Assembly: GCF_028553725.1 (NCBI RefSeq)
Contig: NZ_CP067124.1
Span: forward strand, 2,800,001-2,864,000
Origin: Paracoccus alcaliphilus
Lineage (GTDB): Bacteria; Pseudomonadota; Alphaproteobacteria; Rhodobacterales; Rhodobacteraceae
Length of the DNA stretch: 64,000 nucleotides
Direction of reading: 5' to 3'
Shown: positions 16,333 through 24,359 of the stretch, one piece after another
Position numbering within the stretch: the stretch's first letter is position 1
How the letters are laid out: every line of letters begins with the position of its first letter
The notes under the pieces: generated by a model
Seen by the model: only the letters and a program-made list of their open reading frames with translations
Database searches by the model: none
What the model was told of the DNA's origin: nothing
Program-made: the position numbers and the translations under genes

Positions 16333-16709
16333 TCCGCCAGCCTACGCCCCGCGAAACGCAATACGATTTCTGGCGCCGCACAGTTGCCGGTGAGCGTGTC
16401 CCGCGCTTCGAGGACGAACCCCAGCCCGGACTCTACAAGCGTCGGATGGTCCGCAACGGGCCGTTCGTGCCGGTCGAAATCTGGCTGGAACAGCAGATCG
16501 ACCCGGAAACGGGCGAACTGGTGGCAGACGAACGGTTGCGCGCGATCTGTAACGGAAGCCCGCGCGACCCTTATGCGATCTGGTCATACTGCCGCGCGAT
16601 TTCCGAGTCCGAATACGACGGGCTGACCGGCGCGCACGCAACAATCCCCGACATGGCGGCAACTCACGTCGCCCTGAACTTGCACGAAATGGCCGCGATC
16701 CGGCCCTGA
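16329..16709 (+). CDS. Hypothetical phage protein
   Basis: A 126-residue soluble protein overlapping the methylase stop by 4 bp. It includes PGLYKRRMVRNGPFVPVEIW and EQQIDPETGELVADERL, a pattern shared by small early-operon proteins of alphaproteobacterial prophages. The role is unknown. Confidence 0.6.
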   Translation: MIRQPTPRETQYDFWRRTVAGERVPRFEDEPQPGLYKRRMVRNGPFVPVEIWLEQQIDPETGELVADERLRAICNGSPRDPYAIWSYCRAISESEYDGLTGAHATIPDMAATHVALNLHEMAAIRP

Positions 16710-16721
16710 CAGGAGGTCTAA

Positions 16722-17477
16722 ATGGACGATCAAACACCGGCCGGTCCCGGCCACAACAGCCAGCTTCCCTACGATCCTGATGTGGTCGAGCGGCTGGAAA
16801 CCCGCGTTCGCGAACTGGCCGACGCCGGGGGCGCATGGCTGGATCTCAAGACGATCGAGACAGAGGAACAGGCCGGGAAGCTGGCTGACCTGATCGCGCA
16901 GACGCGAGCCGCGTTCAAGGAAACGGACGATGCGCGCAAAGCCGCAAAGGAACCGCATGTTGAGGCGGGCAAGGCGGTCGATACAAAGTTCAAGACGCTG
17001 CTGGACCCCCTCGAAAATCTCGGCAAGTCGCTCAAGGCCATGGCGGCGGCTTACATGGACCAGAAGCGCATCGAGGAAGAAAAGCGCAAGGCCGCAGATC
17101 GCGAGGAAGCCCGTCGCCAGCAGGAGGAAGCCGACCGGCTGCGCCGCGAGGCCGAGGCCCGCAATGACGTAATCGCACAGGCGCAGGCCGAGGTAGCGGC
17201 GAAGGAAGCCGCCAAAGCCGCCAAAGCCGCCGCGAAGCCGGTCAAGGTGAACGTCGCCAGCGCCACGGGCGGCGGGCGCACGATGGCGATGCGCACGAAT
17301 TATCGCGCCGAGGCCGAGAACATGAACCGGGCGTTTTCGTTCTTCCGCGACCACGCCGAACACGGCCCGAAGCTGCAAGAGTTCATCGAGCGGATGGCCG
17401 AGGCCGAGCGCCGCTCGAAAGACGGCGCAAAGGAAATCCCCGGCATCATTTTCCATGAAGAAAGGACGGCAGCATGA
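16722..17477 (+). CDS. Coiled-coil phage protein upstream of recT
   Basis: A 251-residue protein preceded by AGGAGG. Residues about 60 to 165 are a long charged coiled coil rich in Ala, Lys and Glu (RKAADREEARRQQEEADRL). The C-terminal 60 residues look folded. It overlaps the recT start by 4 bp, so it probably works with RecT in recombination. No catalytic motif is visible. Confidence 0.65.
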   Translation: MDDQTPAGPGHNSQLPYDPDVVERLETRVRELADAGGAWLDLKTIETEEQAGKLADLIAQTRAAFKETDDARKAAKEPHVEAGKAVDTKFKTLLDPLENLGKSLKAMAAAYMDQKRIEEEKRKAADREEARRQQEEADRLRREAEARNDVIAQAQAEVAAKEAAKAAKAAAKPVKVNVASATGGGRTMAMRTNYRAEAENMNRAFSFFRDHAEHGPKLQEFIERMAEAERRSKDGAKEIPGIIFHEERTAA

Positions 17478-18763
17478 ACGCGCCAGTCACCACCGGCCCG
17501 CGCGAGGCCCGACTCCCCATCAGCAAAATGCCGCTCCGTCAGGTCAACAGCGTCAAGGAAATGCTGGTCAACGATCAGGCCAAGGGCCAGCTGGGCGCCG
17601 TCGCGGCGGCGCACATGAAGCCTGAGCGAATGATGCGCCTGATTGCCAACGCGCTGCGCACCACGCCGAAGTTGGAGCAATGTTCGCCCATGTCCCTGCT
17701 GGGGGCGATGATGCAATGCGCCGGGCTTGGGCTGGAGCCGAACACGGTTCTTGGTCACGCCTATCTCATCCCGTTCGACAAGCGCGGGAAGAACAAGCAA
17801 ACCGGGCGCTGGGAAGTCATCGGCACCGACGTTCAATTGGTCATTGGCTACAAGGGTCTTATCGACCTGGCCCGCCGTTCCGGCCATATCACGTCGATCA
17901 GCGCGAACATCCACTATTCGGATGACGAATTGTGGGAATACGAGGAAGGGACCGAGGCCACCTTGCGGCACCGGCCCGGCCCGCAGGACGGAGACAAGCT
18001 GCACGCCTATGCCATCGCCAAATTCAAGGATGGCGGGCACGCCTATGTCGTCCTGCCGTGGTCACAGGTGATGAAGATCCGCGACGGCAGCCAAGGCTGG
18101 CAGTCGGCGCTCAAGACGGCGACGCAATACAATAAGCCGGTCAATAGCCCGTGGGCATCGCATGAGGACGAAATGGCGAAGAAAACCGCCATTCGTGCGC
18201 TGTCCAAGTATCTGCCGCTGTCCACCGAGTTCCGCGATGCGGTCGAGGTCGATAACAGCCGGGCGGCCTTCGCGGATTTCGCGATGAACCCGACCGAAGG
18301 GCTGAACGTCGAGCAGACCGATTACATCGACGGCGAATATGGGTCCGGTGACGATCAGGACTATGATCAGGAAACCGGCGAGGTCGCCCAAGTTGAGGAC
18401 CAGCGCGCGACCCAGCAGTCGATCGACCCGGAGCCGGAAAAGGAACCGGCCCCGCGCCAGCGCCGCAGCACGGCCAAGGCGGCCGATCACACCGACAAAA
18501 CCCCGCACAATGACCGCCCCAAGCGCAGCGCGCCGAAGGACGGCGACAAGGTGGGCGGCGGCCTGTTCTCGATGTCGGACCTGATCCAGAAAATCGACCA
18601 GTCGATCAAAGACAATCTGACCGACGGCGCACCGCTGGATGAGACGCTGGAACTGTTCGACGCGCAGCTTGCCGAGATCAAACGGGATGCGCCCGACGAA
18701 TATGCGGCGATGATCGAGGAATACGAAGCTTTCGTGGCTGAGCGTGAAGGTGAATCGCAATGA
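17474..18763 (+). CDS. recT: RecT-family single-strand annealing protein
   Basis: A 429-residue protein. The RecT core spans residues about 35 to 250: MMRLIANALRTTPKL, then SLLGAMMQCAGLGLEPNTVLGHAYLIPF, and VQLVIGYKGLIDLARRSGHI. The C-terminal 150 residues are an acidic, low-complexity extension longer than usual, ending in a helical tail. RecT anneals complementary single strands during phage recombination. No RecE-type exonuclease is adjacent. The PD-(D/E)XK protein at 20089 could be its nuclease partner. Confidence 0.88.
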   Translation: MNAPVTTGPREARLPISKMPLRQVNSVKEMLVNDQAKGQLGAVAAAHMKPERMMRLIANALRTTPKLEQCSPMSLLGAMMQCAGLGLEPNTVLGHAYLIPFDKRGKNKQTGRWEVIGTDVQLVIGYKGLIDLARRSGHITSISANIHYSDDELWEYEEGTEATLRHRPGPQDGDKLHAYAIAKFKDGGHAYVVLPWSQVMKIRDGSQGWQSALKTATQYNKPVNSPWASHEDEMAKKTAIRALSKYLPLSTEFRDAVEVDNSRAAFADFAMNPTEGLNVEQTDYIDGEYGSGDDQDYDQETGEVAQVEDQRATQQSIDPEPEKEPAPRQRRSTAKAADHTDKTPHNDRPKRSAPKDGDKVGGGLFSMSDLIQKIDQSIKDNLTDGAPLDETLELFDAQLAEIKRDAPDEYAAMIEEYEAFVAEREGESQ

Positions 18764-18999
18764 GCGCGGGCAACGAAAACAGCGGCGTGACGCCGGTCGA
18801 TTGGCCCTATGGCCAGCAGCAGGATGGAAAGCCTGCGCCAGCCCCGAATGACGGCCACTGGCATCGCAGCGACGGCAGCAGGGTCAAGATGTCGGACATG
18901 AACCCGTATCACCGCGCCGCCGCGATCAAGAAGGCGGAACGCGCGGGCGACACGGCCGCCGCCGATGCGCTGCGCGCCTCCGGCCCTCTGCCGGAATGA
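18760..18999 (+). CDS. Small hypothetical phage protein
   Basis: A 79-residue polar protein coupled to recT by a 4 bp overlap. It contains HWHRSDGSRVKMSDMNPYHRAAAIKKAERAGD, a pattern seen in small phage proteins next to recombination genes. No function is known. Confidence 0.6.
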   Translation: MSAGNENSGVTPVDWPYGQQQDGKPAPAPNDGHWHRSDGSRVKMSDMNPYHRAAAIKKAERAGDTAAADALRASGPLPE

Positions 19000-19065
19000 T
19001 GGTGATTTCCGGTGCGCAGCCCTGTGGGGCTGCCATCCCGAACTCATCATCAGGAGAGGGCAGAA

Positions 19066-19452
19066 ATGTCGGACGACACAAAAGTCACGCTCAGGACGGG
19101 CGATGGACAGACCGTTTTGGAAACCACGACGGGGGGCCTGAAGGCTGCCGCAGATCGGCTGAACCGCAAGCCGCCGATGAAGGATGATCCCGATTTCAGC
19201 AAGCACAACCAGCAGGCCTACGACGTGACGGCTGGCGAATTGCGGCAGTTCATCGAGCAGGTCGAGCAGCTGGAATCGGAGAAGAAGGAGATCAGTGACC
19301 AGATCAGGGAAACCTTCGCAGAGGCGAAGGCGCGTGGCTACGACACCAAGGCTCTCAAGACGGTGATCAGCGAGCGCAAGCGCGACAAGGACGAACTGGC
19401 CGAGCATGAGGCCATCGTGGACCTCTACAAGCAATCGCTGGGGATGGCGTGA
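19066..19452 (+). CDS. GapR-like DUF2312 nucleoid-associated protein
   Basis: A 128-residue protein with AGGAGAGG just before the ATG at 19066. Residues about 52 to 128 match DUF2312/GapR: ELRQFIEQVEQLESEKKEI, then IRETFAEAKARGYDTKALKTVI, and a final KRDKDELAEHEAIVDLYKQSLGM. GapR of Caulobacter clamps over-twisted AT-rich DNA ahead of replication forks. The N-terminal 50 residues are extra. A phage copy may aid phage replication. Confidence 0.8.
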   Translation: MSDDTKVTLRTGDGQTVLETTTGGLKAAADRLNRKPPMKDDPDFSKHNQQAYDVTAGELRQFIEQVEQLESEKKEISDQIRETFAEAKARGYDTKALKTVISERKRDKDELAEHEAIVDLYKQSLGMA

Positions 19453-19835
19453 TGCAGACCATGACCATTCCCGAATTCCATGCGGCGCTCATGGCCCAAG
19501 GCATGGATGATCGCGCCGACATGGCGATGATATGCCCCTGCTGCGGCACCGTGCAAAGCGCGCGCGACCTGATCGCAGCCGGCGCAGGGCAGGACTTCGA
19601 CACGGTTGAGCGTTTCTTGGGCTTTTCGTGTGTCGGTCGGTGGACCGGCGCGGGATCGCCCCGTCGCAAGCCTGACGGACAGCCCTGCGACCGGACGCTT
19701 GGAGGGATGTTCCGGCTGCACAAGCTGGAAGTCATCGACAGTGACGGTGTGAAGCACCCTCGTTTCGAGGTCGCAACGCCCGAGCAGGCCCAGCAGCACG
19801 CGCATGAGATTGCGCAGAAGGTTGGTGCGGCATGA
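19452..19835 (+). CDS. Phage zinc-binding-like protein
   Basis: A 127-residue protein whose ATG overlaps the previous stop (TGATG). It has a CPCC pair near residue 29 and FSCVGRWTGAGSP, with a conserved CxxC-like feature also found in proteins from other alphaproteobacterial phages. It is probably a metal-binding accessory protein. The function is unknown. Confidence 0.6.
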   Translation: MQTMTIPEFHAALMAQGMDDRADMAMICPCCGTVQSARDLIAAGAGQDFDTVERFLGFSCVGRWTGAGSPRRKPDGQPCDRTLGGMFRLHKLEVIDSDGVKHPRFEVATPEQAQQHAHEIAQKVGAA

Positions 19836-20092
19836 CGGATCATATCGAAAACGGCGGCCCCGCGTTCCCGTTCAAGAGTGTATATCGTGACAGCCAAGGT
19901 ATTGACCACGAAATTGTAAATAAAGGCCTGACCCTGCGCGACTGGTTCGCCGGTCAGGCGCTGATGGGTATTGGCGCATGGTGTCCTCGCAACTGTGAGC
20001 CTGGCTCGCCTGAATGGCATGAAGCGAGGGTAAAACTTGCGTATCGCGATGCCGACGCCATGTTGGACGCACGGAAAGGCGGTGCGGCATGA
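19832..20092 (+). CDS. Small conserved phage protein
   Basis: An 86-residue protein with the N-terminal hallmark ENGGPAFPF and the later GLTLRDWFAGQAL, a pattern common among small prophage proteins of unknown role. It is coupled on both sides by 4 bp overlaps. Confidence 0.65.
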   Translation: MTDHIENGGPAFPFKSVYRDSQGIDHEIVNKGLTLRDWFAGQALMGIGAWCPRNCEPGSPEWHEARVKLAYRDADAMLDARKGGAA

Positions 20093-20898
20093 CCGACCTT
20101 TTCACCAAGCCGGCGAAAGCTATCCGCCTGAAAGCGTCCGACATTCGCGCGGGCATGAAAAAACGCTGGTGCGATCCGCAATGGGCGATCATGTGGGAAG
20201 TCGGGGAAGGCACCGGGGCCATGTCCGGGCGCTATGCCGATGCTGTCATGATGTCGCTCTGGCCGTCGCGTGGGCTTGAACTGCATGGCGTCGAGATCAA
20301 GATAAGCCGCTCGGACTGGAAGCGCGAAGCAGCGGACCCAAGCAAGGCAGAGGCCATCGCCCGTTACTGTGATCGTTGGTGGGTCCACACCCCGCCCGGC
20401 ATCGTGGACGATCTGTCAGACCTTCCCCCGGCATGGGGCCTGCGCGAGTTCGACGGCAAGCGTTGGACCACCATCCGCGAGGCAGAAAAAACTCACGCCG
20501 AGCAGATCAGCCGATCATTCCTTGCCGCGATGTTGCGCCGCGCCGATGGCGTCATGCAGGGCATGATCGCGGACGCAACACGCGAGGCGCGAGAAATTTC
20601 CCATGCGGAAGCCGAGCGCCAGCGCGCGCAGTTCAAGCAACAGGTCGATGATGCCGTGAAGCGGCGCACGGCAGTTCTGGAGGAATCCGCAGCCAATGTC
20701 GCCAAATTCGAAGCCGCTTTTGGCGAGGGACAAGCAGCCTCCTGGAACACTGACCCGGTAGCGTGGGGCCGCGCTGCGCGTGCATTGGCCGATTGCAGGG
20801 ACGGCTTTTCGCCGCTCGTCGCCCGGCTCCGCAAGGCTGCCGACGAGATCGAGGCGCTGGAAGGGTTGGCGAAGAACCAGCCGGAAGGGGCGGCGTGA
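20089..20898 (+). CDS. PD-(D/E)XK nuclease-like phage protein
   Basis: A 269-residue protein. The first 110 residues hold a likely nuclease core: YADAVMMSLW with an Asp, then LHGVEIKISRSDW with the ExK pair and RYCDRWWVHTPPGIV. This resembles MmcB or VRR-like endonucleases. The C-terminal half is a coiled coil. It could process ends for RecT. The catalytic assignment is by motif only. Confidence 0.65.
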   Translation: MTDLFTKPAKAIRLKASDIRAGMKKRWCDPQWAIMWEVGEGTGAMSGRYADAVMMSLWPSRGLELHGVEIKISRSDWKREAADPSKAEAIARYCDRWWVHTPPGIVDDLSDLPPAWGLREFDGKRWTTIREAEKTHAEQISRSFLAAMLRRADGVMQGMIADATREAREISHAEAERQRAQFKQQVDDAVKRRTAVLEESAANVAKFEAAFGEGQAASWNTDPVAWGRAARALADCRDGFSPLVARLRKAADEIEALEGLAKNQPEGAA

Positions 20899-21116
20899 TG
20901 TCTGGCCGCCCCGAACCCTTCTGGATGGTCAAGGGCGCTGGCCCGGCATCCTGCACGCACCAAAGCCGCCGAGCGGCCGAGATGGAGGCGGATCGCCTCG
21001 CACGGCTGCATCCCGGTCACATGTTCTTCGTCATGGAGGCTGTCGCCATGCATCGCCGCGTCGATGTCGAGCGCGTGGCCTTCCGCGAGGACCAACGAGA
21101 GGAAATCCCGTTCTGA
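20898..21116 (+). CDS. Small hypothetical phage protein
   Basis: A 72-residue protein starting at the ATG that overlaps the previous stop. It carries EPFWMVKGAGPASCTHQSRRAAEMEADRLAR, a short pattern seen in prophage early operons. The function is unknown. Confidence 0.55.
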   Translation: MSGRPEPFWMVKGAGPASCTHQSRRAAEMEADRLARLHPGHMFFVMEAVAMHRRVDVERVAFREDQREEIPF

Positions 21117-21271
21117 TGCCCCGCTTTAACGTGACCGTCCGCTATGAGCAGACGAAAGAAATCAAGGTCTATGCCCGCAACGAAACCGAGGCCGAGGAAC
21201 GCGCCGTCGAGATCGTGGAAAGCTGGAACAACGTCCTTTCGGCCGAGGCCGACGACGTGAACGAGGAATGA
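21116..21271 (+). CDS. Small hypothetical phage protein
   Basis: A 51-residue protein of alpha/beta type (FNVTVRYEQTKEIKVYARNETEAEERAVEIV), similar in layout to small domains with a beta hairpin and helix. It is joined to the previous gene by a TGATG overlap. The function is unknown. Confidence 0.55.
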   Translation: MPRFNVTVRYEQTKEIKVYARNETEAEERAVEIVESWNNVLSAEADDVNEE

Positions 21272-21275
21272 CGAC

Positions 21276-21497
21276 ATGAACAAGCCGATGCCTTCCACCG
21301 TTTCTGCCGCCATCGCCGCCGAAGGCCCGTTGCGCAGTCTGTTGAAAGCGATTCAGCGCGACGATGCGACATGCAACGGCGTGCAGGCCGAATGGACCCG
21401 ACAGCTTCTCGGTTGGGTGATCGACGCTATCGAGGGCGCCGAGCCTGCGTGCGGATGGCCCAACCCGGCGCCCGTCCAGAAGGGTGACGGCCCATGA
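21276..21497 (+). CDS. Small hypothetical phage protein
   Basis: A 73-residue, mostly helical acidic protein. It is spaced 4 bp after the previous stop and overlaps the next start by 4 bp. No recognisable domain. Confidence 0.5.
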   Translation: MNKPMPSTVSAAIAAEGPLRSLLKAIQRDDATCNGVQAEWTRQLLGWVIDAIEGAEPACGWPNPAPVQKGDGP

Positions 21498-21724
21498 GTG
21501 ATACCAACATGCTTGCGAAGCTGCGGGCCGCCGCTGACCAGATACGGTCTGCCGATGACAATTTGCTGCGGGCCATCGCGGCAATTGCAGCACATGCCCG
21601 GGTTCAAATCATTCCGAACGACAGCTTGTTCGGCGTCGAGGCCAGACCGGTGATCGTCCTTCCGGTCAGGATGTATGATCGCATGCTGGAAATCATACCG
21701 AACGATGGAGGCCGGGATGAGTGA
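21494..21724 (+). CDS. Small hypothetical phage protein
   Basis: A 76-residue protein with an N-terminal helix LAKLRAAADQIRSADDNLLRAIAAIAAHA and a C-terminal beta part. The motif IIPND occurs twice. It overlaps the next gene by 8 bp. The function is unknown. Confidence 0.5.
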   Translation: MSDTNMLAKLRAAADQIRSADDNLLRAIAAIAAHARVQIIPNDSLFGVEARPVIVLPVRMYDRMLEIIPNDGGRDE

Positions 21725-21938
21725 TCGGCCGAGATACTTTGCCCGGTCTGCCAGCGACCGCACCAATGACTGGCCACGCTGGTTCGTGGCCGACCGGTCG
21801 AAGGGCGGAATGAACGTGACCGCCGACCTGATCCGCGAATATCGAAACCCGGACCATTGCGGCGGGGTATTTCTTCCGAGGATAGCCGCAGAGGCGCTGG
21901 CCGCCGAAGCGAATGGGGCCAGCCATGACCCACACTGA
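21717..21938 (+). CDS. Small hypothetical phage protein
   Basis: A 73-residue protein with RYFARSASDRTNDWPRWFVAD and a C-terminal AAEALAAEAN helix. It overlaps both neighbours, consistent with a compact early operon. No function recognised. Confidence 0.5.
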   Translation: MSDRPRYFARSASDRTNDWPRWFVADRSKGGMNVTADLIREYRNPDHCGGVFLPRIAAEALAAEANGASHDPH

Positions 21939-22203
21939 CCTGATCGCCCGGCTGCGGCTAAAGGGTCCGCAGGCCCACGAACAGCCAAATCATCATATTC
22001 GGCGGATGGAAGTCGAGCGCATCGAAGCCGCCGACGCCCTGACCCGGAACAAGACGCTGGAAGATGTCCTGTCAGAAATCCTTCAGCATGAGGAATGTAG
22101 CTTCTTTGGTCCCGACGCCGAAAAGCACAAGCGAGCGCAATGGCGAGGTATCAGGCGCAAGATAAAAGCCGCCCTAGCCACCGTCGGGAAGGGGGGAGGT
22201 TGA
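21925..22203 (+). CDS. Small hypothetical phage protein
   Basis: A 92-residue, basic, helical protein starting at the ATG at 21925. A slightly longer start exists at 21913. It ends GIRRKIKAALATVGKGGG. Its stop is TGATG-coupled to the next gene. The function is unknown. Confidence 0.5.
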   Translation: MTHTDLIARLRLKGPQAHEQPNHHIRRMEVERIEAADALTRNKTLEDVLSEILQHEECSFFGPDAEKHKRAQWRGIRRKIKAALATVGKGGG

Positions 22204-22403
22204 TGGCGCAGGTCAACATCAGTCGCATAGAGCGCGCGTTGCTGATCACGGCCCGGGTGGTAGCTCACAACGCCGCTGCCCTGCCGATCTTCGAGCGGTT
22301 GGACACAGAATTGCAGGCGGCGCGGGCAGAATTGGCCGCCCGCCACACGGATGATCCTCTGGCGCGCGCACGCGCGTTGGCACAACTGCGGAGGGCTGGC
22401 TGA
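22203..22403 (+). CDS. Small hypothetical phage protein
   Basis: A 66-residue helical protein preceded by GGGGGAGG. Its stop overlaps the next start. No family recognised. Confidence 0.5.
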   Translation: MAQVNISRIERALLITARVVAHNAAALPIFERLDTELQAARAELAARHTDDPLARARALAQLRRAG

Positions 22404-22675
22404 TGGATTTCTTTGAACAGCTTGCAACCCTATGCTCGCGGGAAATGACCGGCGCCTTGAAAGACAAGGACGCGGATCGGGTTTCCTGCGTGATCGAGGG
22501 CCTGGCGACGATGCTGGGCCGCTCGATCGCCCGCGGCACTGGTGGCGACGGCGCTGAAATCGAGAAACTGCTGATGGGCTGCGAATCTCATGTGGCGGCC
22601 GAAGCGGCGGGCATGGCCGGGATGATGAACTTACAGGCCATGATGCGCGAGCGCCGGGGCGGTTCTCGGATTTAG
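22403..22675 (+). CDS. Small hypothetical phage protein, end of early operon
   Basis: A 90-residue, Met- and Ala-rich helical protein. Its 3' end converges with and overlaps the integrase stop by 4 bp, so it is the last gene of the rightward operon. The function is unknown. Confidence 0.5.
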   Translation: MDFFEQLATLCSREMTGALKDKDADRVSCVIEGLATMLGRSIARGTGGDGAEIEKLLMGCESHVAAEAAGMAGMMNLQAMMRERRGGSRI

Positions 22676-23961
22676 AGGGCAATCGGGGACATTAGCCCGT
22701 GGACATGCGCCATATCGCCGCCCAGACCATACCGTTCCCGCTTGAGCCCATGCCCCATAAGGTCGCGCCTGATCCGCTCATCAATCCCGGCCACCAGCAA
22801 CCGATCCTCGAACGAATGCCGCAGCCCATAGAAGCTGTGCCTGTCGCTTTCCAGCAGCTTGTTTTCGACAAGGAACTTGTTGACCGTTGCAGATAACGTG
22901 GCGCTGTTGGACGCATAGCGCGGAAACCCGTTCTTCATTTCCCTGAATGCCTCCAGGCTGATCCCGGTCAGGGGGATATACCTTTCGGAATGGGTGTTTT
23001 TCAGGGCCCGGTTGTCGTTCGGCTGGATCAGGATATGCGGAACCTTTCCGTCCAGCTTGATTTCTTTCGGCAGGAGGCCCGCACCTTCGCTTGGGCGATA
23101 GCCGGTATTGATCATCCCCAGCAGGATATAGCGGGCATCCGCGTTCAGCCCGTTCAGCGCGCCATCCTTCAACAGCGTGCCGGTGATCCATTCATCCGAG
23201 AACGGGACGCGGGTCCGCTTCTTGGCTGCGCTGTCGGACAGCGCCAGACCGTCGGTGGTGAATTTAAGGTCGATCCGTTTGACGCGGGCGACGGCACGCC
23301 ACATGGCCGCCAGATAGGTGAAATCCTTGTTGGCGCTGGCGGCCAGCACCTCGCCCTTGGCCACGCGCTCCAGCCACCAAGCGCGAAAGGCGAACATATC
23401 GTCGGTGGTGATCTCGCTCAGAGGCTTGTTCTCGACGGCCTCGATGAAGTTGCGGGTGGCCTTCTTGCGCGGCGCCTTGTGGCGGCGCATCTGGTCGTCG
23501 TTCTTTCCCTGCACGCGGTCGGCAGCGACCTTGTAGAACTCGTCCACGGCTTCCTTGACGGTCAAGGATGGCTTGGGCGCGATGCCAAGGGCGGCGTCGG
23601 CTTCCTTCATGTTCAGCCGGTCGCGCTTGTCCACGACCGATTCGACCCGTTTCAGGATCTCGGTCAGCGGCAGCTTGGCCACAGCGTCGGCTTCCAGATA
23701 CCGATAGCCCCGGCGCTGAGCGAGGTTGTGCGCCGCCTTCAACCGGCGCTCGCCCTCGGCATCGTGGCCTTCCAGCATGGCTTCCCAACCTTCGATCATC
23801 TGGGCCCATATCTCGGGGGCTTTGTGCGCGGCGATCTTCGGGCTGTCGGTATAGAGGCAGATGTGGACATAGCCCCGCGGTTCGACGGGGGCATATCGGG
23901 CGGGAACGCGGCGGCGGATGTAATAGTGATCCCCGCGCAGGAAGGGCTTGGGCGCTTTCAT
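22672..23961 (-). CDS. int: Tyrosine-family phage integrase
   Basis: A 429-residue recombinase. The N-terminus DHYYIRRRVPARYA is typical of alphaproteobacterial phage integrases. The catalytic residues are visible in the last third: Arg in NTGYRPSEGAGL, then the box HSFYGLRHSFEDRLL, and a late Tyr in KRERYGLGG. It cuts and joins phage and host attachment sites. Its gene lies 174 bp from the 3' end of tRNA-Ser(GCT), which supports that tRNA as the attachment site. The intervening DNA carries a repeat pair. Confidence 0.92.
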   Translation of the reverse strand: MKAPKPFLRGDHYYIRRRVPARYAPVEPRGYVHICLYTDSPKIAAHKAPEIWAQMIEGWEAMLEGHDAEGERRLKAAHNLAQRRGYRYLEADAVAKLPLTEILKRVESVVDKRDRLNMKEADAALGIAPKPSLTVKEAVDEFYKVAADRVQGKNDDQMRRHKAPRKKATRNFIEAVENKPLSEITTDDMFAFRAWWLERVAKGEVLAASANKDFTYLAAMWRAVARVKRIDLKFTTDGLALSDSAAKKRTRVPFSDEWITGTLLKDGALNGLNADARYILLGMINTGYRPSEGAGLLPKEIKLDGKVPHILIQPNDNRALKNTHSERYIPLTGISLEAFREMKNGFPRYASNSATLSATVNKFLVENKLLESDRHSFYGLRHSFEDRLLVAGIDERIRRDLMGHGLKRERYGLGGDMAHVHGLMSPIAL

Positions 23962-24027
23962 GGGGATATTGTCGCGGTTTCAGATACGGATTTCAATTTG
24001 TATCGTGTCCCTATTTGCGATACATCT

Positions 24028-24048
24028 TGTGAACCGCCATGTGAACCG
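24028..24048. repeat. Pair of TGTGAACCG repeats, 12 bp apart
   Basis: Copies start at 24028 and 24040. They lie between the integrase gene and the attachment tRNA, where integrase arm sites or excisionase sites would be expected. The same 9-mer with the same 12 bp period occurs on the other strand at 2644-2676. Confidence 0.6.
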
Positions 24049-24135
24049 ATCCGGCACAAAAACAAGCAGCACCAGCGAGGCATCTAATGAAACGCTTACT
24101 TTTCAGGGGCTTGCGCGTCTCGAAAAATGGGAAAA

Positions 24136-24225
24136 TGGCGGAGACGAAGGGATTCGAACCCTCGAGGCGGTTTCCCGCCTGCACCCTTAGCAGGGGTGTG
24201 CCTTCGACCACTCGGCCACGTCTCC
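24136..24225 (-). tRNA. tRNA-Ser(GCT)
   Basis: A 90-nt class II tRNA on the minus strand, from GGAGACG to an encoded CCA. The anticodon loop CTGCTAA gives anticodon GCT. The long variable arm (GCAGGCGGGAAACCGCCTC) and GGTTCGAATCC T-arm are clear. Its 3' end faces the prophage, so integration probably rebuilt this end of the gene. Confidence 0.95.
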
Positions 24226-24359
24226 GCCGTGGGGTCTAGCAGCGGGGCGGGCAGCAAAGCAAGGCCTGATCCGCAGCGCGGGCAAAAAATCTTTCGGTTG
24301 AAAACAGCCGCCTTTGCAGACAGGGAAAGAGGCAGGATCAAGAAATCGAGGAGGCTCGC

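Larger units (their letters stand above)
1..24135. mobile_element. Prophage, podovirus-like, left end outside window
   Basis: Terminase, portal, scaffold and N4-gp56-type capsid genes read leftward. A repressor/Cro switch lies at 14.2 kb, a rightward early operon follows, and a tyrosine integrase is adjacent to the 3' end of tRNA-Ser(GCT). No tail-fibre, lysis or holin gene is visible, so those should lie left of position 1. The right boundary is inferred to be at the tRNA 3' end (24136). The matching left attachment site cannot be seen. Nothing visible in the morphogenesis genes is broken, but completeness cannot be judged. Confidence 0.9.

Noticed and set aside
24011-24211. A frame encoding SNPFVS-like peptides through tRNA-Ser(GCT)
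   Set aside because: Antisense or sense translation of tRNA-Ser always gives such strings. This is the tRNA gene, not a protein.
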